From: Petrosia ficiformis
Taxonomy: Eukaryota; Porifera; Demospongiae; Haplosclerida; Petrosiidae
DNA length: 64,000 bases
Assembly: GCA_947044365.1 (NCBI GenBank)
Contig: OX345639.1
Coordinates: forward strand, 9,790,218-9,854,217
Direction of reading: 5' to 3'
Shown: positions 13,401 to 28,543 of the stretch, piece by piece
Position numbering within the stretch: the first letter of the stretch is position 1
How the letters are laid out: each line of letters begins with the position of its first letter
Made by a program: the position numbers and the translations under genes
Notes under the pieces: model-generated
What the model was told of the DNA's origin: nothing
Seen by the model: the letters and a program-made list of their open reading frames with translations, nothing else
The model's database searches: none

Positions 13401-15620
13401 AAGCTGCTAAAGACAGATTTAAAAGAAAACTAATCAAACTCAGAGACATGGGAAAGAAACCAAATAGATTAGATGACTGGAGAAATTATTCTTACTCCTG
13501 TACTTGCCAAAGCGAGTAAGTTAAATCTCAAAACACAAATCAGTGTTATCGTTGATTAATTTTCTTTCAGTTTAACTGATATCAAGTTTATACATGTGAT
13601 AAAAGCTATCTTTTTCTTCTATTACTGTCTAATCATGCCTTGTGTGTGGGTTGGTAAAAAGATAGTATGGAAAGTGTTCAAAGATACTGCAGAACAGAAG
13701 AAGAAAGCAGCAGATGCTGTGATTAAGAAAGCAAAAAAGAAAGGCAATTTGAAAAAATATCAGTTTGATGCAATAGAAGAACAAATTCAAGATATAAAGA
13801 AAGAAATGGTTGATGAGAATGATGGAGGAAAAACTAAGTCAAAGAATGAGAAGTCAAGTTCGAAAACTGACTCAAAGAAGATTAAAACTAATGATCAAAA
13901 TACATCACGTCAAAAAAAGCAACCAGGAAGTGTACTTGGAAGTGTACTTGGAAGTGTACCAGGAAGTGTACCAGGAACTGTACCAGGAACTGTACCAGGA
14001 AGTGTACCAGGAACTGTACCAGGAACTGTACCAGGAACTGTACCAGGAACTGTACCAACTACTGGTATTATTGTGAATAGAGAAAAGAAAGATGGAGCAA
14101 AGAAGTCAAAGAAACAGAACATCAAAAGTGAATCTAAAAAGAAAGATCAACTTAGTGGAAATGATAAAGAGAAGGTTCTGGAACAGATGAGGAAGCAAGC
14201 CATGTTTAATCGTGACATGAGGAAAATGAAACAAGATGAAAAAAGACGCAAAGAGTTTAAAAAAAGGATTGGAGATTTAGACAGGACAAAGAATGTAGGA
14301 ACTAAGGTAGCTAAAGAGAAAGCAGGTCATAACAGAATGAGAAGTGATAATAAGAAACCTATGAAAAGCGAAAAATGTAACACAAAAGGAGGAAGCAAGA
14401 AACCCAAATCAAAAGGGAAACCTGCAAAACGACCTAACACAAAGGGAGGAAGCAAGAAACCCAAATCAAAAGGGAGACCTGCAAAAAGACCTAACACTAA
14501 GGGAGGAAGCAAGAAACCCAAATCAAAAGGGAGACCTGCAAAAGGACCTCGCATTCCTAAGAGTACAGGAAAATCTACTAAGGGACATGGGATGAAATCA
14601 CATGGGGGTAAAAAAGAGTCTGAAGATCATCATAACGCAAATGAGGAACACAAACACAAAGAAGATGAGGATCGTGATCATCAGGATAAACATGAGAATG
14701 AGGATCAGGATAAACATGAGAATGAGGATCATCATCATGAGAATGAGGATCATAATGATGAGAATAAGGATCATCATGAGAATGAGGATCATCATGAGAA
14801 TGAGGAACATCATGATGAGAATGAGGATCATCATGATGAGAATGAGAATCACGATGCGAATGAGGATCATCATGATGAGAATGAGGATCATCATGATGAA
14901 AATGAGGATCATCATGATGAGAATGAGGATCATCATGATGAAAATGAGGATCATCATGATGAGAATGAGGATCATGACGATGAGAATGAGATTAATGAAG
15001 ACAATGAAGAGGATGCAGATGATAATGAGGACAAAGAGAATGAAGATGATGATGATCACGACGATGATCACGATGATGATCATGATGATCATGATGATCA
15101 TGATGATCATGATGATCATGATGATGATAATGATGACGACCATGATGACGATGATCACGACGATGATGATCATGGTGATGATGATGACGATGAAGAGAAT
15201 CACGATGATGATGATGACCATGATGACCATGACGATGATGACCATGATGACGATGATGATCATGATGACGATGATGATCATGATGATCATGATGACGATG
15301 AAGATGATCATGATGATGAAGACGATGATCATGATGATGATCATGATGATGATCATGATGATGATGACCATGATGATGATGATGATGATGATGATGATAA
15401 TGATGACGATGATGACGACGACGATGATGATGATGATCACGATGATGATGATGATCACGATGATGATGATCATGATGATAATGATGATGACGATGATGAT
15501 GACGACGATGATGATGATCACGATGATGATGATGATAATGATGACGATGATGATGACGATGATGATGATGACGATGATGAGGACGATGATGATGACGATG
15601 ATGACGATGACGATGATGAC

Positions 15621-15658
<38 letters not shown>

Positions 15659-15839
15659 CGATGATGACGACGATGATGACGATGATGATGACGATGATGA
15701 TGATGATGATGACGACGATGATGACGACGATGATGACGATGATGATGACGATGATGACGATGACGACGATGATGACGATGATAACGACGATGATGACGAC
15801 GATGATGATGATGATGACGATGATGACGACGATGATGAC

Positions 15840-15886
<47 letters not shown>

Positions 15887-16050
15887 CGATGATGATGACG
15901 ACGATCATGATGATGACGACGATGATCATGATGACGATGACGACGATCATGATGATGACGACGATGATCATGATGATGATGATGATTATGATGATGACGA
16001 CGATCATGATGATGATGATGATGACGATGATGATGATGATGATGACGATC

Positions 16051-16105
<55 letters not shown>

Positions 16106-16232
16106 CGATGATGACGACGATGATGATGATGATGACGATGACGACGATGACGACGATCATGATGATGATGACGATCATGATGATCACGACGATCATGATG
16201 ATCATCATGATGAGGATCATGATCATTATTAA
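10490..16232 (+). CDS. HAP2: HAP2/GCS1 gamete-fusion protein, copy 1, with giant Asp/His-rich tail
   Basis: Fifteen exons join in frame to 1558 residues: 10490-10684, 10737-10877, 10929-11060, 11226-11365, 11425-11602, 11795-11917, 11972-12102, 12160-12202, 12259-12434, 12484-12595, 12691-12826, 12880-12977, 13039-13291, 13359-13515, 13571-16232. HAP2 is a single-pass class II fusogen that merges gamete membranes. Family marks seen are a signal peptide, the GFCCQC motif at the start of exon 4, SDWLLVDKH and [11 protein letters not shown] in exon 7, and CFCFGSCGC before the membrane segment. TM1 is in exon 13. A basic loop with CSGECRGAK and YSCTC follows in exon 14. A second hydrophobic stretch opens exon 15 (13590-13650). 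The tail has a Lys-rich region, a Gly-Thr-Val-Pro repeat, three [11 protein letters not shown] repeats and about 535 Asp/His residues to the stop. The start at 10490 is preferred to an in-frame ATG at 10445 because it places the signal peptide first. Confidence 0.9.
13926..14057 (+). repeat. 12-bp tandem repeat encoding (G-[ST]-V-[PL]) in HAP2 copy 1
   Basis: About eleven near-identical copies of a 12-bp unit of the form 'ggaactgtacca' stay in frame and encode a Gly-Ser/Thr-Val-Pro repeat. The first two units have Leu (ctt) in place of Pro. It sits between two lysine-rich stretches and looks like a flexible spacer that can change length by slippage. Confidence 0.9.
14384..14548 (+). repeat. 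57-bp minisatellite (3 copies) encoding [11 protein letters not shown] units
   Basis: Three copies of a 57-bp unit encode a 19-residue basic motif beginning [11 protein letters not shown] and ending in Pro-Ala-Lys-rich residues. The copies differ at only a few bases, so the duplication is recent. The block is strongly positively charged and directly precedes the negatively charged tail. Confidence 0.9.
14626..16231 (+). repeat. 1.6-kb GAY trinucleotide array encoding an Asp/His-rich tail
   Basis: The first part (to about 14990) repeats 18-21-bp units encoding His-Asp-Glu-Asn-Glu-Asp. It then becomes almost pure GAT/GAC with scattered CAT/CAC, giving runs of more than 50 Asp codons. In the HAP2 frame it stays open to TAA at 16230. 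A (GAT)n array is also open in its ATG frame and on the opposite strand, so the other long frames here are by-products. GAC interruptions are frequent, which argues for some age or selection on the protein rather than a pure fresh expansion. Confidence 0.92.
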
Positions 16233-16320
16233 ATAACGATGAATTACATATTAAATTATCAGATATTAATTTTATTTGATCATTGAATAATAATTATTGA
16301 TAATACAATTATTAATAATT

Positions 16321-18868
16321 TTATTGAGTATCAAGAATGTTTGATAGTTGTTGTATAAGACTTGTCTCGAAGGAATTCAGTGTTATTTTAGTGTTTTCCT
16401 GATGTTCATTAGTAGTGAGTGATTCAATAGTATCAGGTAGTGTCATAGTATGAGATATATCACTGATATTTAGAGTAATATATCCATATCCTATTAATAT
16501 CTCTATTCTCCTGTAATAACATGATATTGATGTATAGGGTGATAATGTCATTTATATATTACTAACTTCATTCCATTTGGTTTCTCTATCATTATACTAC
16601 AAGCTTGTGAAGTTAATCCTCCTGATTTTAACATCGTCAAGGATGGCTGAGGAAGAGCAGACCGAAACAAGACGAGCCATTTCTTATGAATAGCTGATTC
16701 CTCTATCAATTCTGTCATATACAACACACACTACAATACAAATAGAAACTAATGAGATTTGAGTAATGAATATTGTTGTAATTATACTTGACGTTTCAGT
16801 GATCCAGTAATTCTTTCTTTATCAACAGGTAGGGTTGAAACAGTACCATCTTCTTGTTTCATTGAAACACTATTCTCACTGAGGGTTAACTCAATTATCC
16901 ATCTGTCAACATAATGACTCATCAGTACCTCATATTATATTTAAATTAAAACATACTTGAGAGAAGACCCTCGGCTAATTATAGCAATGTGGAAGAACGA
17001 TGATGTAAGTGACAATGAAGGAGTAGAGATACATTTAAGGTGAGGCTCAACACTAACACTGCATAGTTCTTTCAACCAATGGCGAACTCTGAAGAGTAGT
17101 AATGAACTATAAATAGCTAGTATTGATGCAACAGTGGATTACTTTTTCTCGTTGTCTAAATGTTTTGCCATTTTCACGAGTTTATTATAAAGGGAAAAAC
17201 TAAAAACATTATGATAATAAATTGAAATACATAATTTTTCATATGAGACTTACTCATGTTCAAATTGTTTAAGATCTGTTGTACTCATAGCAGATGAACC
17301 AGCTGATCTCAGTTGAGGAGATTCATTGGAGCTAGCATTAGATGGACGAGGAGGACGGGCAGCTGCTACATACTGGTGATTAGTTCTTAAGAGCTGTTTA
17401 AAGGCTACAGATAATTCCCAGTTTGGTTCAGGAAGATCATTAACAACAGGTAACTACGAAGGATGATTATAATATACTATTGAATAAGCCAGGTATCTCT
17501 ACTAACCTCCTTTTTCTCATGCATTCCTTCATATTCTCTCATCAGTAGTACTGAGAGCCATGTTGTTCTGTTTAACTGCAAATTGTAAAATAGATATACA
17601 CATGATTTGAAATGATTCAGCTTACAGGTATATTAATCCTATCAGTTAAAACTTCTCCTTGAAGATCAGATTTTTGATCAAATGCTTCTTTAGCAAGCTA
17701 CATAATACAATGATACAATGATTACGAATTACAGTAGAATAGACTCTTTACTTGAGCAAAGAGTTCCTCGTTGAATAAAACATTCTGAGCAGATACCAGT
17801 TTCTGCTCCCAAGGGGAAAGCTGGGAATGTTTCTTGTGAAGTTCCTTTATACATGAAGGAAGAATTGACTCAAGGGATCCCACCTCTAGAAGACAAGGCA
17901 AGAGTTAAAAACATTTGGAATGAGAATAAATTTACCTCTAACTGGTGAATCAGATAGGAACACAACAATTTCACTTTGTCCTCTAAGCTCCTGTGGCACT
18001 ATGACTGACAAAATATCATCTGATTCTTCTGTTCCTTTATGAACTTCAAACTGAACTGATTGTGTATATAGTGAACCAGCTATAGTATAATAGTAGACAC
18101 AAGTAATTATGAATACATTAGTCATGTGATAATACTAACCTGAATGATAACTTAGATCACCTAAAACACCCATCATAGTCCGCCGAAGTCTCCATCTTCT
18201 TCTTAAATCATGAATTGCTTTGTGAAATTCATGATCACCTTTTGACGAGCTCTTCAATAGAGGCTCTGCTCCTTTACGTAAAATAGAAGCAGCAATTCCA
18301 ACAGCCTAAAATACATATAAATAATAAAGTGCTATACAATCCAAGCTACTAACTTTCTTCTTGACATTATATTGAAATGCAATAGGTACAGAGGGACCGT
18401 TTGGATTGTATACAGAATCTAACGTGATATATTGACGATGATCCTGCAGTATATGTAACACATCAGTTAATACACTGACTTCGGTTAGGGCTTGTCTATA
18501 AAGAGAACGAGGAAGAATACAGGATTAACTTAAAATGAATTCAGTTTGATGAACTTGCTTGATTTTTGAATGACAGAACTCCCATGGCCAACGTCGGGTT
18601 GGTTTTTTAGCTGGAGGTCCTTTTACTTCTTCTTCTTTTCCGTAATCTTCTTCATCTGTGAAGTCAACTCTCTGAGCAAGTTCACTCAATCGTTTAGAAA
18701 GTGATGGCTTCCTGAAGTGAAAGAAATGGAGATAGAGAAACAACACAGGCATACAAAGTAGCCTCTTTTATAATCAACTCACTCTTGATATGTTTCTTCT
18801 CCTTCATAGTTTATTTCTTTCACTTTTGTTGTGTGTAGAGATTCAACACAAACCTTAAAATCCTCCAT
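16321..18868 (-). CDS. MED17: Mediator complex subunit 17
   Basis: A multi-exon gene starting at 18868 with MEDFKVCVES and ending at the TAA at 16321. The second exon carries an acidic stretch and WPWEFCHSKI. Later exons include a segment matching the MED17 core: HDLRRRWRLRRTMMGVLGDLSYHS (around 18130-18230, interrupted by an intron at the end), followed by SLYTQSVQFEVH and a region equivalent to 'W..KL..AQN.L...E.F..L..EA'. MED17 is a head-module subunit linking Mediator to RNA polymerase II in the nucleus. About a dozen exons are present with introns near 50 bases; I did not fix all splice sites. It is convergent with HAP2 copy 1 (88 bp between stops) and divergent from HAP2 copy 2 (79 bp between starts). 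The C-terminal third is poorly conserved, so its last exons are less certain. Confidence 0.85.
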
Positions 18869-18947
18869 CTTGTATACCTGAATGCGCGTGTATACTCGTA
18901 TCTGATTGGTCAGTGGATTCCATAGCAAAATAACATCGCCGCAGATC

Positions 18948-21900
18948 ATGGTAGAGAAAAGAGACTATTTTATATTAGTACTAATAGAACTAATAATTCT
19001 TTACTGTTTGATGACTAATGCTTCACTTATTTCATCCAGTGAAGTACAGATGTGTCAACGGACATCAAATGCATTTGAGCCTATCTTAGGAAATGATGCT
19101 TGTCAGAAGAAATTTTTAGTAGCATTGGCAGTCAGAAATGGTCAAGTGAATAATTATTATGTTTGTTACTATAACAGATATTATATATATCATATGTACT
19201 AGGGAGAAGCAGGGAGTATTTTTGCTGATATTAGAACAGTGGACAACAAAACAGGACCTGTTGCAAAGAAAGAGCAGTTGAAGAAACCATTTCGAATTTC
19301 AGTTTCAAAATCAGATGTACATGTACATTATCCAGTGAAATACCTCTTTGTAAGTTTTGTTATGATAATAATTTTCTTAAGTTATATATACTTTTAATCA
19401 GTCTGTTAATAATAAACCATTTGAGAAGTCATATTCAGTGAGAAATATTATTCTTGGTATTAACAAATGTAGACGACGTAATTGTCGACGCCTGAAGGTT
19501 AGACATCTTTATTCAAAATTAGGACTATTAATTATCATACTTATTTCAGGGTTACTGTTGCAGTTCTTCAAGGAACGAGAAACTATCAAGAACATGGGAA
19601 TATAAAAGAGGAGTCAGAAGGAAAGTGGGACATTATCACTCACATAAATACAGTCAAGCTATATGTATGGGAAATGATAATCTCCAGTGGGTTTAGTAAA
19701 TTACAAAACATTCCAATTATGCATGTATGTATAAAATATAGCTACAATGTATATGAGATTGGAGATCCATATCTTACATACAAGATCAATGTAACAGTAC
19801 AACAACTGGATTATCAAGAAAGATCCTATAAGAAAGGAAAAAATCAAAAGTTGAAAGATATTTGGTATACTGTTGGTTATGCAGAAATTGGTCCTGAGAG
19901 GATGGGACAGAATACTGATCAAAATCAAGTTGGGAAAACGTCTGGACCAAAGGTGTATTATATATATATGTTGATATATATGTTACGTCACTTTATATTT
20001 CAGATCAAAGCTACTTGGTTGGGAGACTTTAGGCTAAACACATACTCTGCTAATTTCCAAAGTAAGTATCTTCTTACCCCAGACTGGAGAGCATCAACAA
20101 AACCAAGTGTAACAAAATATCATGAACAAGTACAGGTTAATACATATTGTGTATGTCAGTATATGATTTGTAGTCAGCACATATCTATACAGGGTGGATC
20201 AAAGGAGTGGTTATTAATTGATCGTTATTTAGTGGATGAAAGTGGTCACACTTGCAACAAGATTGGAGTTGGACTTGCTGCATTTCGTGGACAACAAAAT
20301 CGTTGCTATCAGAAAGAAAATTCGTAAACATTATAATAATTATTATATATTAATCTTACTTTCTTTACTAACACTTTTTCTTGATAGCTGTTTTCAAGTT
20401 ACTCCTAGATCTATATGGGAGAAAGCAAAGGTACATTATATTCATACAATAAATACATAATTCTCAGTCATTTTGATTGCATATAGGAATTGCAAACAAA
20501 AAAACAACCTACGCATTACTTTCCATCATTTTATGGAGATTTTCAAGGTCCTCATCATCAAACGAAAACTGATCATGTGAAAATGAAGGACAAGAGTCCT
20601 GAAGAAGATAAGAACTTTCAACTTGTTTATAAATCTAGTGAGATACATCAGAGTCTAGTGACACTTATATTTACTGCAGACTCTATATCATTTGTGGACA
20701 ACAAGTAAAACTATACATCATCATGATGTATGTACAATTATAAATCTTTAATACAGGAGTGAAGGTCGGATAGTTGAAGCTCTAATTGATGATTTCACAG
20801 CATTAGCTGGATCGGGATTGCTATTTGTGATTATACAAAACACAGGATCAGTAACTGCAGATTTTGCTGTTTGTCATCATAAATTATTAACAATATTGTA
20901 TATTAGCATACTATGTTAGGTTGCTGTAGATCAATGTACTGAGGGTATCATCAGAATTTCACAACGGACACAAACTATAAATCCAAGACAACAGATCTCA
21001 TTTGAGTTTCAGATCTCCAGTTCCATGAATATGAACTATAATCACTCTTGTAATGGTAATATCTTTATTAACATGTGAAATTCTTCTTTATTAAGCATTG
21101 AAATATAACAGTGGAGTTAACAGATGGAGAAGGACGACTCTTGGATATAAAAAGAGTCAATTTCAAAACTGAAGAAGGATGTATATACTGCCCAGCTGAA
21201 CAGTGCACTTGTAGTGTAAGAAAATCAATATTATAACAATAATACTATTACTATCATTATGTTACAAGTGTACTCGGCCAACTGAAGAGGAAGTGGAGGA
21301 TGAAGACACAGAAGAAAATACCGAATGTAAAGAGAAGAATTACCTAAATCCATTCTGGGAACCTAAAGTTATAGTCATTAAACCATGCTATCATTGTTGG
21401 ATAACGGATCCTCTCACACATCCAGTATATGCTACATTCATAATAGTTATAATACTCCTTTGTCTTGGTATGACTAAGATGCTAATACTTCAGTCTTGTT
21501 GCCGAACTAAAGATGGTAGACCAATAGATGTTGTAGGTGTTATACTAGGGACTGCAAGTGCTGAACATACCAAAAAGTAAGAGAATTGATGTTCATGTAT
21601 CATTATTTCTATTTATGGAGAACTTCATTGCAGAAAACAACGGAGTGCAACAATACAGTTTCTACTTGGGGCTTGTTTCTTTGTCTATTTTCCTATACTT
21701 CCATTAATGATTGTCTTCTGTAACTGGAGGAGAAAACAACTTGCCAGAAAGAGACTCAGGAAGAAAGCAGAAAGGAAGAAACAAAGATTACTAAGAGTAA
21801 AATCATAAATATAATTAACTGAAAGATATCGTTTGATGTATTCAACAGAAAAAGCAAGCTGCACTAACAGCTACACAAGGTCTTATGGTACTAGGTGAGG

Positions 21901-22247
21901 GAGATTCTATAACAATGGATGATGCATTAAAAGTATTTGACAAAGAAAGTAAAGAAACAAATAAGCCTACAGTCCTCAGTAAGATACTATAACTTCCAGT
22001 ATTCCAGTATTCATATTCAATTGTATAGTTGTGTCTTCTTCAAGTGACACAGATGAACAGGATTTTAATTACTCAACAAGTTCTGATGTGAGTGATACAG
22101 CCATTCATATTGTGTTTAGTATATGTAATATTTGACTCTGTGTAGACTGACATTGGTGCTGAAGTATTTGGTGAAGATATTGAAGATGAATTGAAACCAT
22201 TGAAAGGGAAAAAACGTAAAAGAAGAAAGAAGAAGAATAAACAATAA
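18948..22247 (+). CDS. HAP2: HAP2/GCS1 gamete-fusion protein, copy 2
   Basis: Seventeen exons in consistent phase give 808 residues: 18948-19145, 19203-19349, 19402-19497, 19550-19686, 19742-19952, 20004-20135, 20193-20323, 20388-20430, 20487-20704, 20757-20868, 20920-21055, 21112-21215, 21269-21576, 21634-21796, 21849-21978, 22029-22087, 22146-22247. It has a signal peptide, GYCCSSS in place of GFCC, EWLLIDRY and CNKIGVGLAAF in exon 7, and a Cys-rich C.YC.A..C.C block before TM1 (21420-21490). A second hydrophobic segment lies in exon 14 (21655-21720) and the tail is basic and acidic mixed, ending KRRKKKNKQ. Exons of 131, 43, 112 and 136 nt have exactly the lengths found in copy 1, so the two derive from one ancestral gene. 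It lacks the Asp tract and the CRGAK/YxCTC loop of copies 1 and 3. The GTGGGT donor of exon 4 was chosen because it alone keeps the frame. Confidence 0.88.
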
Positions 22248-22283
22248 ACACACACACAACTGCAATATAATTTAAAATTAATG

Positions 22284-23918
22284 TTACAAGAAGTTTCCAT
22301 TACTCTTGCACATTTCTCTGAACTGAGGTAACATGTGTTGAATATAATTCCTATAGATAGATAGGCGAGTGGATAAATACATGTAAATACATAAATAGAT
22401 AGATAGATGAAGGAGTACTCACATAGTTTTCCTAATATTTTCATCTGGTTCTAATTGGTGATTATAAGGTGAAGTATTAAGATTGACCTGCAATGGTTGT
22501 TCATCTAGTTTATGATATATTGAGGATATGGACACAAGAGGGATGTCTTTAGGAAAATAATCAGATAGCTTTACTAAATGAAAAAGAAGATTGTAAAACA
22601 TAATACATATTCTATGGATATTTACTATGAGCAATGAAACTGAATCCTTGGAACTCTAAGAGGAAAGCTATTTTCTTGTAGCTTTCTGTATCATACTCAA
22701 GTACTGCCTGTCCAAGTACACTAAGTAACGAGGCAAAATATTCTTTACGCTTTACAAAACTTTGTATCAGATAATCCACCTGTAAATATTCAAGAAATTA
22801 TAAGTAATTTATGATTTAAATTGCTACACCTTGTCTTGTAATAGTTTATTGACAGCTGGTACAAAGTCCATTAGGTAAGTATCTTCATTCCATTTAGGTA
22901 ACTTTATTGTTTCTTTACCACCAAATATTCTGTTACAATAATAATAAATTGATAGTTATAATTTGTCATTATTACAACCTTTCGAGTCCAGGAGACAGTA
23001 AAACACTAGCTTCTATTTTTGATGCAGTAGGTGTTTTAAACAGTACAGTTAAGGCAGCATAATAATCACCAGGATTTTCCTTTGAAAGATATAAATTAGG
23101 TTCCAATCAGGGAGTATATACTATACTATATATACATGATATGAAATACCTTTTTTAAATACACTGGAAATATGGAGAAATCTACATTTAAAGGTATGTG
23201 GAATTTTGCTGTTGGTTGATGTAGATCCTATACAAGTAAAGTATCTAAAATGTGTAAACTGCTATAAAAAAAAGATTACACATACTGGAGTACAATGAAT
23301 ATCCACATTATTATTCTCTTTCAATGTAGTATATTCAAAGTCTAGTCTTTGATGAGCAGATAAAATAGAGTATTGATATTTTCTGTATTCTGCTAGCAAT
23401 TCCTCCACAAGATGAAATAAGCAAGTTGGTTTATTCACATCCCACTCAGCCAGTGACTGTCATGATTAATTATAAAGATATATAGATAATATATGAATCA
23501 ATTACCTTTAGATTGTCTAAATCAGGATCAAATGATTCATCTTCAGATGAACAGATAATATCGGGAGGTAATGATGGATGGAGCCGATCAAATAAAATCT
23601 CCCCTAAGTATACAATATATAGTAGCATAATTAAACATACGTAGATATAAGTAGATACACATACATTTTATGTGTGTACCACAATACGGTACAGCTAGTG
23701 TGAATCGATCACAAATTCCTTCAGTGGGACCATCAAGCTTACTAAAAATAAAAATAAAGTTATGAATGTATTATAAATATAACTATATATTACGACCTGC
23801 TCTTGACTCCTGTTACAGCTATTGTGCCATTTATAGTATCATTTCTTTGACATTCCTCTACTAATGGGACTAATAAAGGGTGAAGACTTCTTCCCAATGA
23901 TGATGAACTGCTGCACAT
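22284..23918 (-). CDS. BABAM2: BRISC and BRCA1-A complex member 2 (BRE)
   Basis: The start is ATG at 23918-23916 and the stop is at 22284. The translation follows BABAM2 throughout: RSLHPLLVPLVEE near the N-terminus, CDRFTLAVPYCG, then LFDRLHPSLPPDIIC (a UEV-like fold), DLDNLKSLAEWD, VDFSIFPVYL, LLSPGLER, KVDYLIQSFVKRKEYFA and VLEYDTESYKK. It ends QFREMCKSNGNFL. BABAM2 scaffolds the Lys63-specific deubiquitinase complexes BRISC and BRCA1-A in DNA-damage and cytokine signalling. Around ten exons with short introns were traced. The gene is convergent with HAP2 copy 2 (36 bp between stops) and shares an 85-bp divergent promoter with DDX28. Confidence 0.9.
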
Positions 23919-24003
23919 CCTTGAAGATTCCTCCTTAACTCCAGCCACTCCCCTATATATATTCTAATTAATACCCTTTACCCACGTGTTTACAAGCTGG
24001 AAG

Positions 24004-26022
24004 ATGAGATTGTCTGCTAAGTTTTATTCTCCTCGTATTGTGAGAAGAAGCACAATGTCTCAAGTGAAGAAATCTGCTTTGGATCCAAAACCAATTAGGA
24101 ATGTTGATCAGATTATAATCAAGCCAACATCACAAGTGAGATTGCTTGTGATTATGAGAAATTGTTGTTTATTTTATATACAGCATCCTGCAATCATAAG
24201 TGCTTCTAACAGTACTATTAAGACATTCACACAATTAAGACTAAGAGATGAAGTAGTTAATGCATTACATCATAATAACATCACTCAACCAACACTAATA
24301 CAGGTATAATAATTGACTGTTATCATAATAGTTGGATAATTACTATGCATTGTTAAGATATTAGCAATTCCAAAAATATTGAGAGGCAAAAATGTGTTAT
24401 GTGCAGCAGAAACAGGTTAATACATTATCTTAATACACATCTTATTTAATAATCAGTCACTCTTCTTTAGGTTCAGGTAAAACATTTGCATATCTGGCTC
24501 CTCTAATTAGCAGACTAAAAGAGGAGGAAGACAATGGATTAATAACAAGATTACGAAGACCAAGAGCACTAGTATTATTACATTCCAGAGATTTAGCTAA
24601 ACAAGTATTGGTTAGTGTTAATTGTTATAATTATTATAATTATCATGTACTATTAATATTTCATTCAAAGCTAGTTAGTAACTAAATCATTATCTCATAC
24701 TGCTAAATTCAGAGCTGTGGGTTTGATTGGTGGAATAAAAAGAGTTAGTTTAGAATTTGTAGTTAATTTAGAAATAGTAACTGCATTTTTTAATAACAGA
24801 GATATGTTAAAGATGCTCTGGAGAAACCTGTTGATGTTGCCATTGCAACACCGGACGCATTATTGAAGTTTAAACATGAAGGTACATCAATGCATTTAGC
24901 TAATTTATTATTGAGAAAACTTGTGATTTGTAGAGCGAATCTTGTTATCAGATTTGAGTCATCTTGTTATCGATGAGGCTGATACTTTATTTGATGAATC
25001 CTTTGATGAAACTGTTATGAATATACTTAAATCAATAAAGGTACTTTTGAAAAATGAAGTATTAAAATTATATTTAATTATCCAGATACGAAAGACTAAA
25101 CCTCCTCTTACCTCAACTCGTGCAGAAGATACTCAGCTCACCATAGTTGGAGCAACCATTTCAAATTCAATGTTAAAGAAACTAGAGTCTTTAGTTCCAG
25201 TATGAGATACTTTCAATTGTTTGGTTAGATTATTACAATTTCTATTTTAGAACTTGAAAAAGGTTTCCTCAAAAAATTTACATCAAATATTACCTCATGT
25301 TGAGCAACGATTTGTGAAAGTAAACTCGCATATGAAATCTGGTAAATATCCATTTGATAGTAACTAAACACATTTATCAACGATTCATTAGATAAACTTG
25401 TTGATATTCTAAAAGAGAATTCTCAGAGGCCTACTATTGTTTTCTGTAATACAGTTCCTAGTTGTGATTGGACTGCTAGGTTTTTAGAATCTCGAGGGAT
25501 CCCTGTTATAAAACTTCATGCAGGATTAGACCCAGTGGTAAGAATTACTGATGTATGTCATAACCTGACAATGTTTTATTTTTCTTCTCAAGTCTCGTCA
25601 GTCTAAATTAAAAGAATTTGCAGATGGTAGAGCAAGTGTATTTGTATGTACTGATGTTGCTTCTAGAGGAATTGATACATCTCATGTATGAGAGTAATAC
25701 TCTTTCCATGCAGTAGTAATTGTTTCTATTATATTTCAGGTCAGTTTGGTAATCTTATTTGATTGGCCGTTTGGTCTAACTGATTATCTACATCGTGTGG
25801 GAAGGACTGGAAGATTAGGAACAAAAGAGAAATGTATAGCTATCTCTTTCATGACTCGAAGGAGAGATGTTAAGATGGCATGGACAATTAAGGTAATGAA
25901 GCTACAGTATCTCGACTAGATATTAAGTTGTATTATCAATTGTTTAGAATGCTGCTGATCAGAAACAAGTTTTGTTGAACAGAAAAGTATCACAAAAACT
26001 ATCACAAAGTGTTAATACTTAA
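24004..26022 (+). CDS. DDX28: DEAD-box RNA helicase, DDX28-like (mitochondrial)
   Basis: The start ATG at 24004 gives a basic, Arg/Ser-rich N-terminus (MRLSAKFYSPRIVRRS) suited to mitochondrial import. The helicase motifs appear in order: Q-motif region (ITQPTLIQ), AAETGSGKT, HSRDLAKQ, GGIKR, ATPDALL, VIDEADTLFD, VGATIS in place of SAT, then TIVFCNT, CTDVASRGID and HRVGRTGR. The GAT variant of motif III and the sequence DEADTLFDESF agree with DDX28, which helps assemble the mitochondrial large ribosomal subunit. The stop is TAA at 26020. About eleven short introns interrupt the gene. Confidence 0.87.
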
Positions 26023-26076
26023 TAATTAATTCTTAAATCTTAATAAATTAATTTCTCATTGGTGGGTGTGTTTTCT

Positions 26077-28292
<2,216 letters not shown>

Positions 28293-28543
28293 AGATAAGT
28301 TATCAATCATCTACTGATCAAGTTATTAAAGACTCAATACTACCTCATTATTATTTATATTATCTCATATAGTATGTATTATAAAATTAATGATCATAAT
28401 TATACACAGCATTCAATCTTTAAGTGATATAACTGTTAAACCATTGACTGTTTTATTGAAGAGATATTACCAGCAGGACATTCAAAATGAACACAGTGAA
28501 ACACCTATGAGGATATAATGTGTATTTATGAACATTCTGTTAA

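Noticed and set aside
14598..16226. Very long minus-strand frame (Ile/Val/Met) and a plus-strand Met/Thr frame over the GAY array
   Set aside because: Both are the other readings of a (GAT)n array, which lacks stops in those frames by composition; only the Asp frame connects to HAP2.
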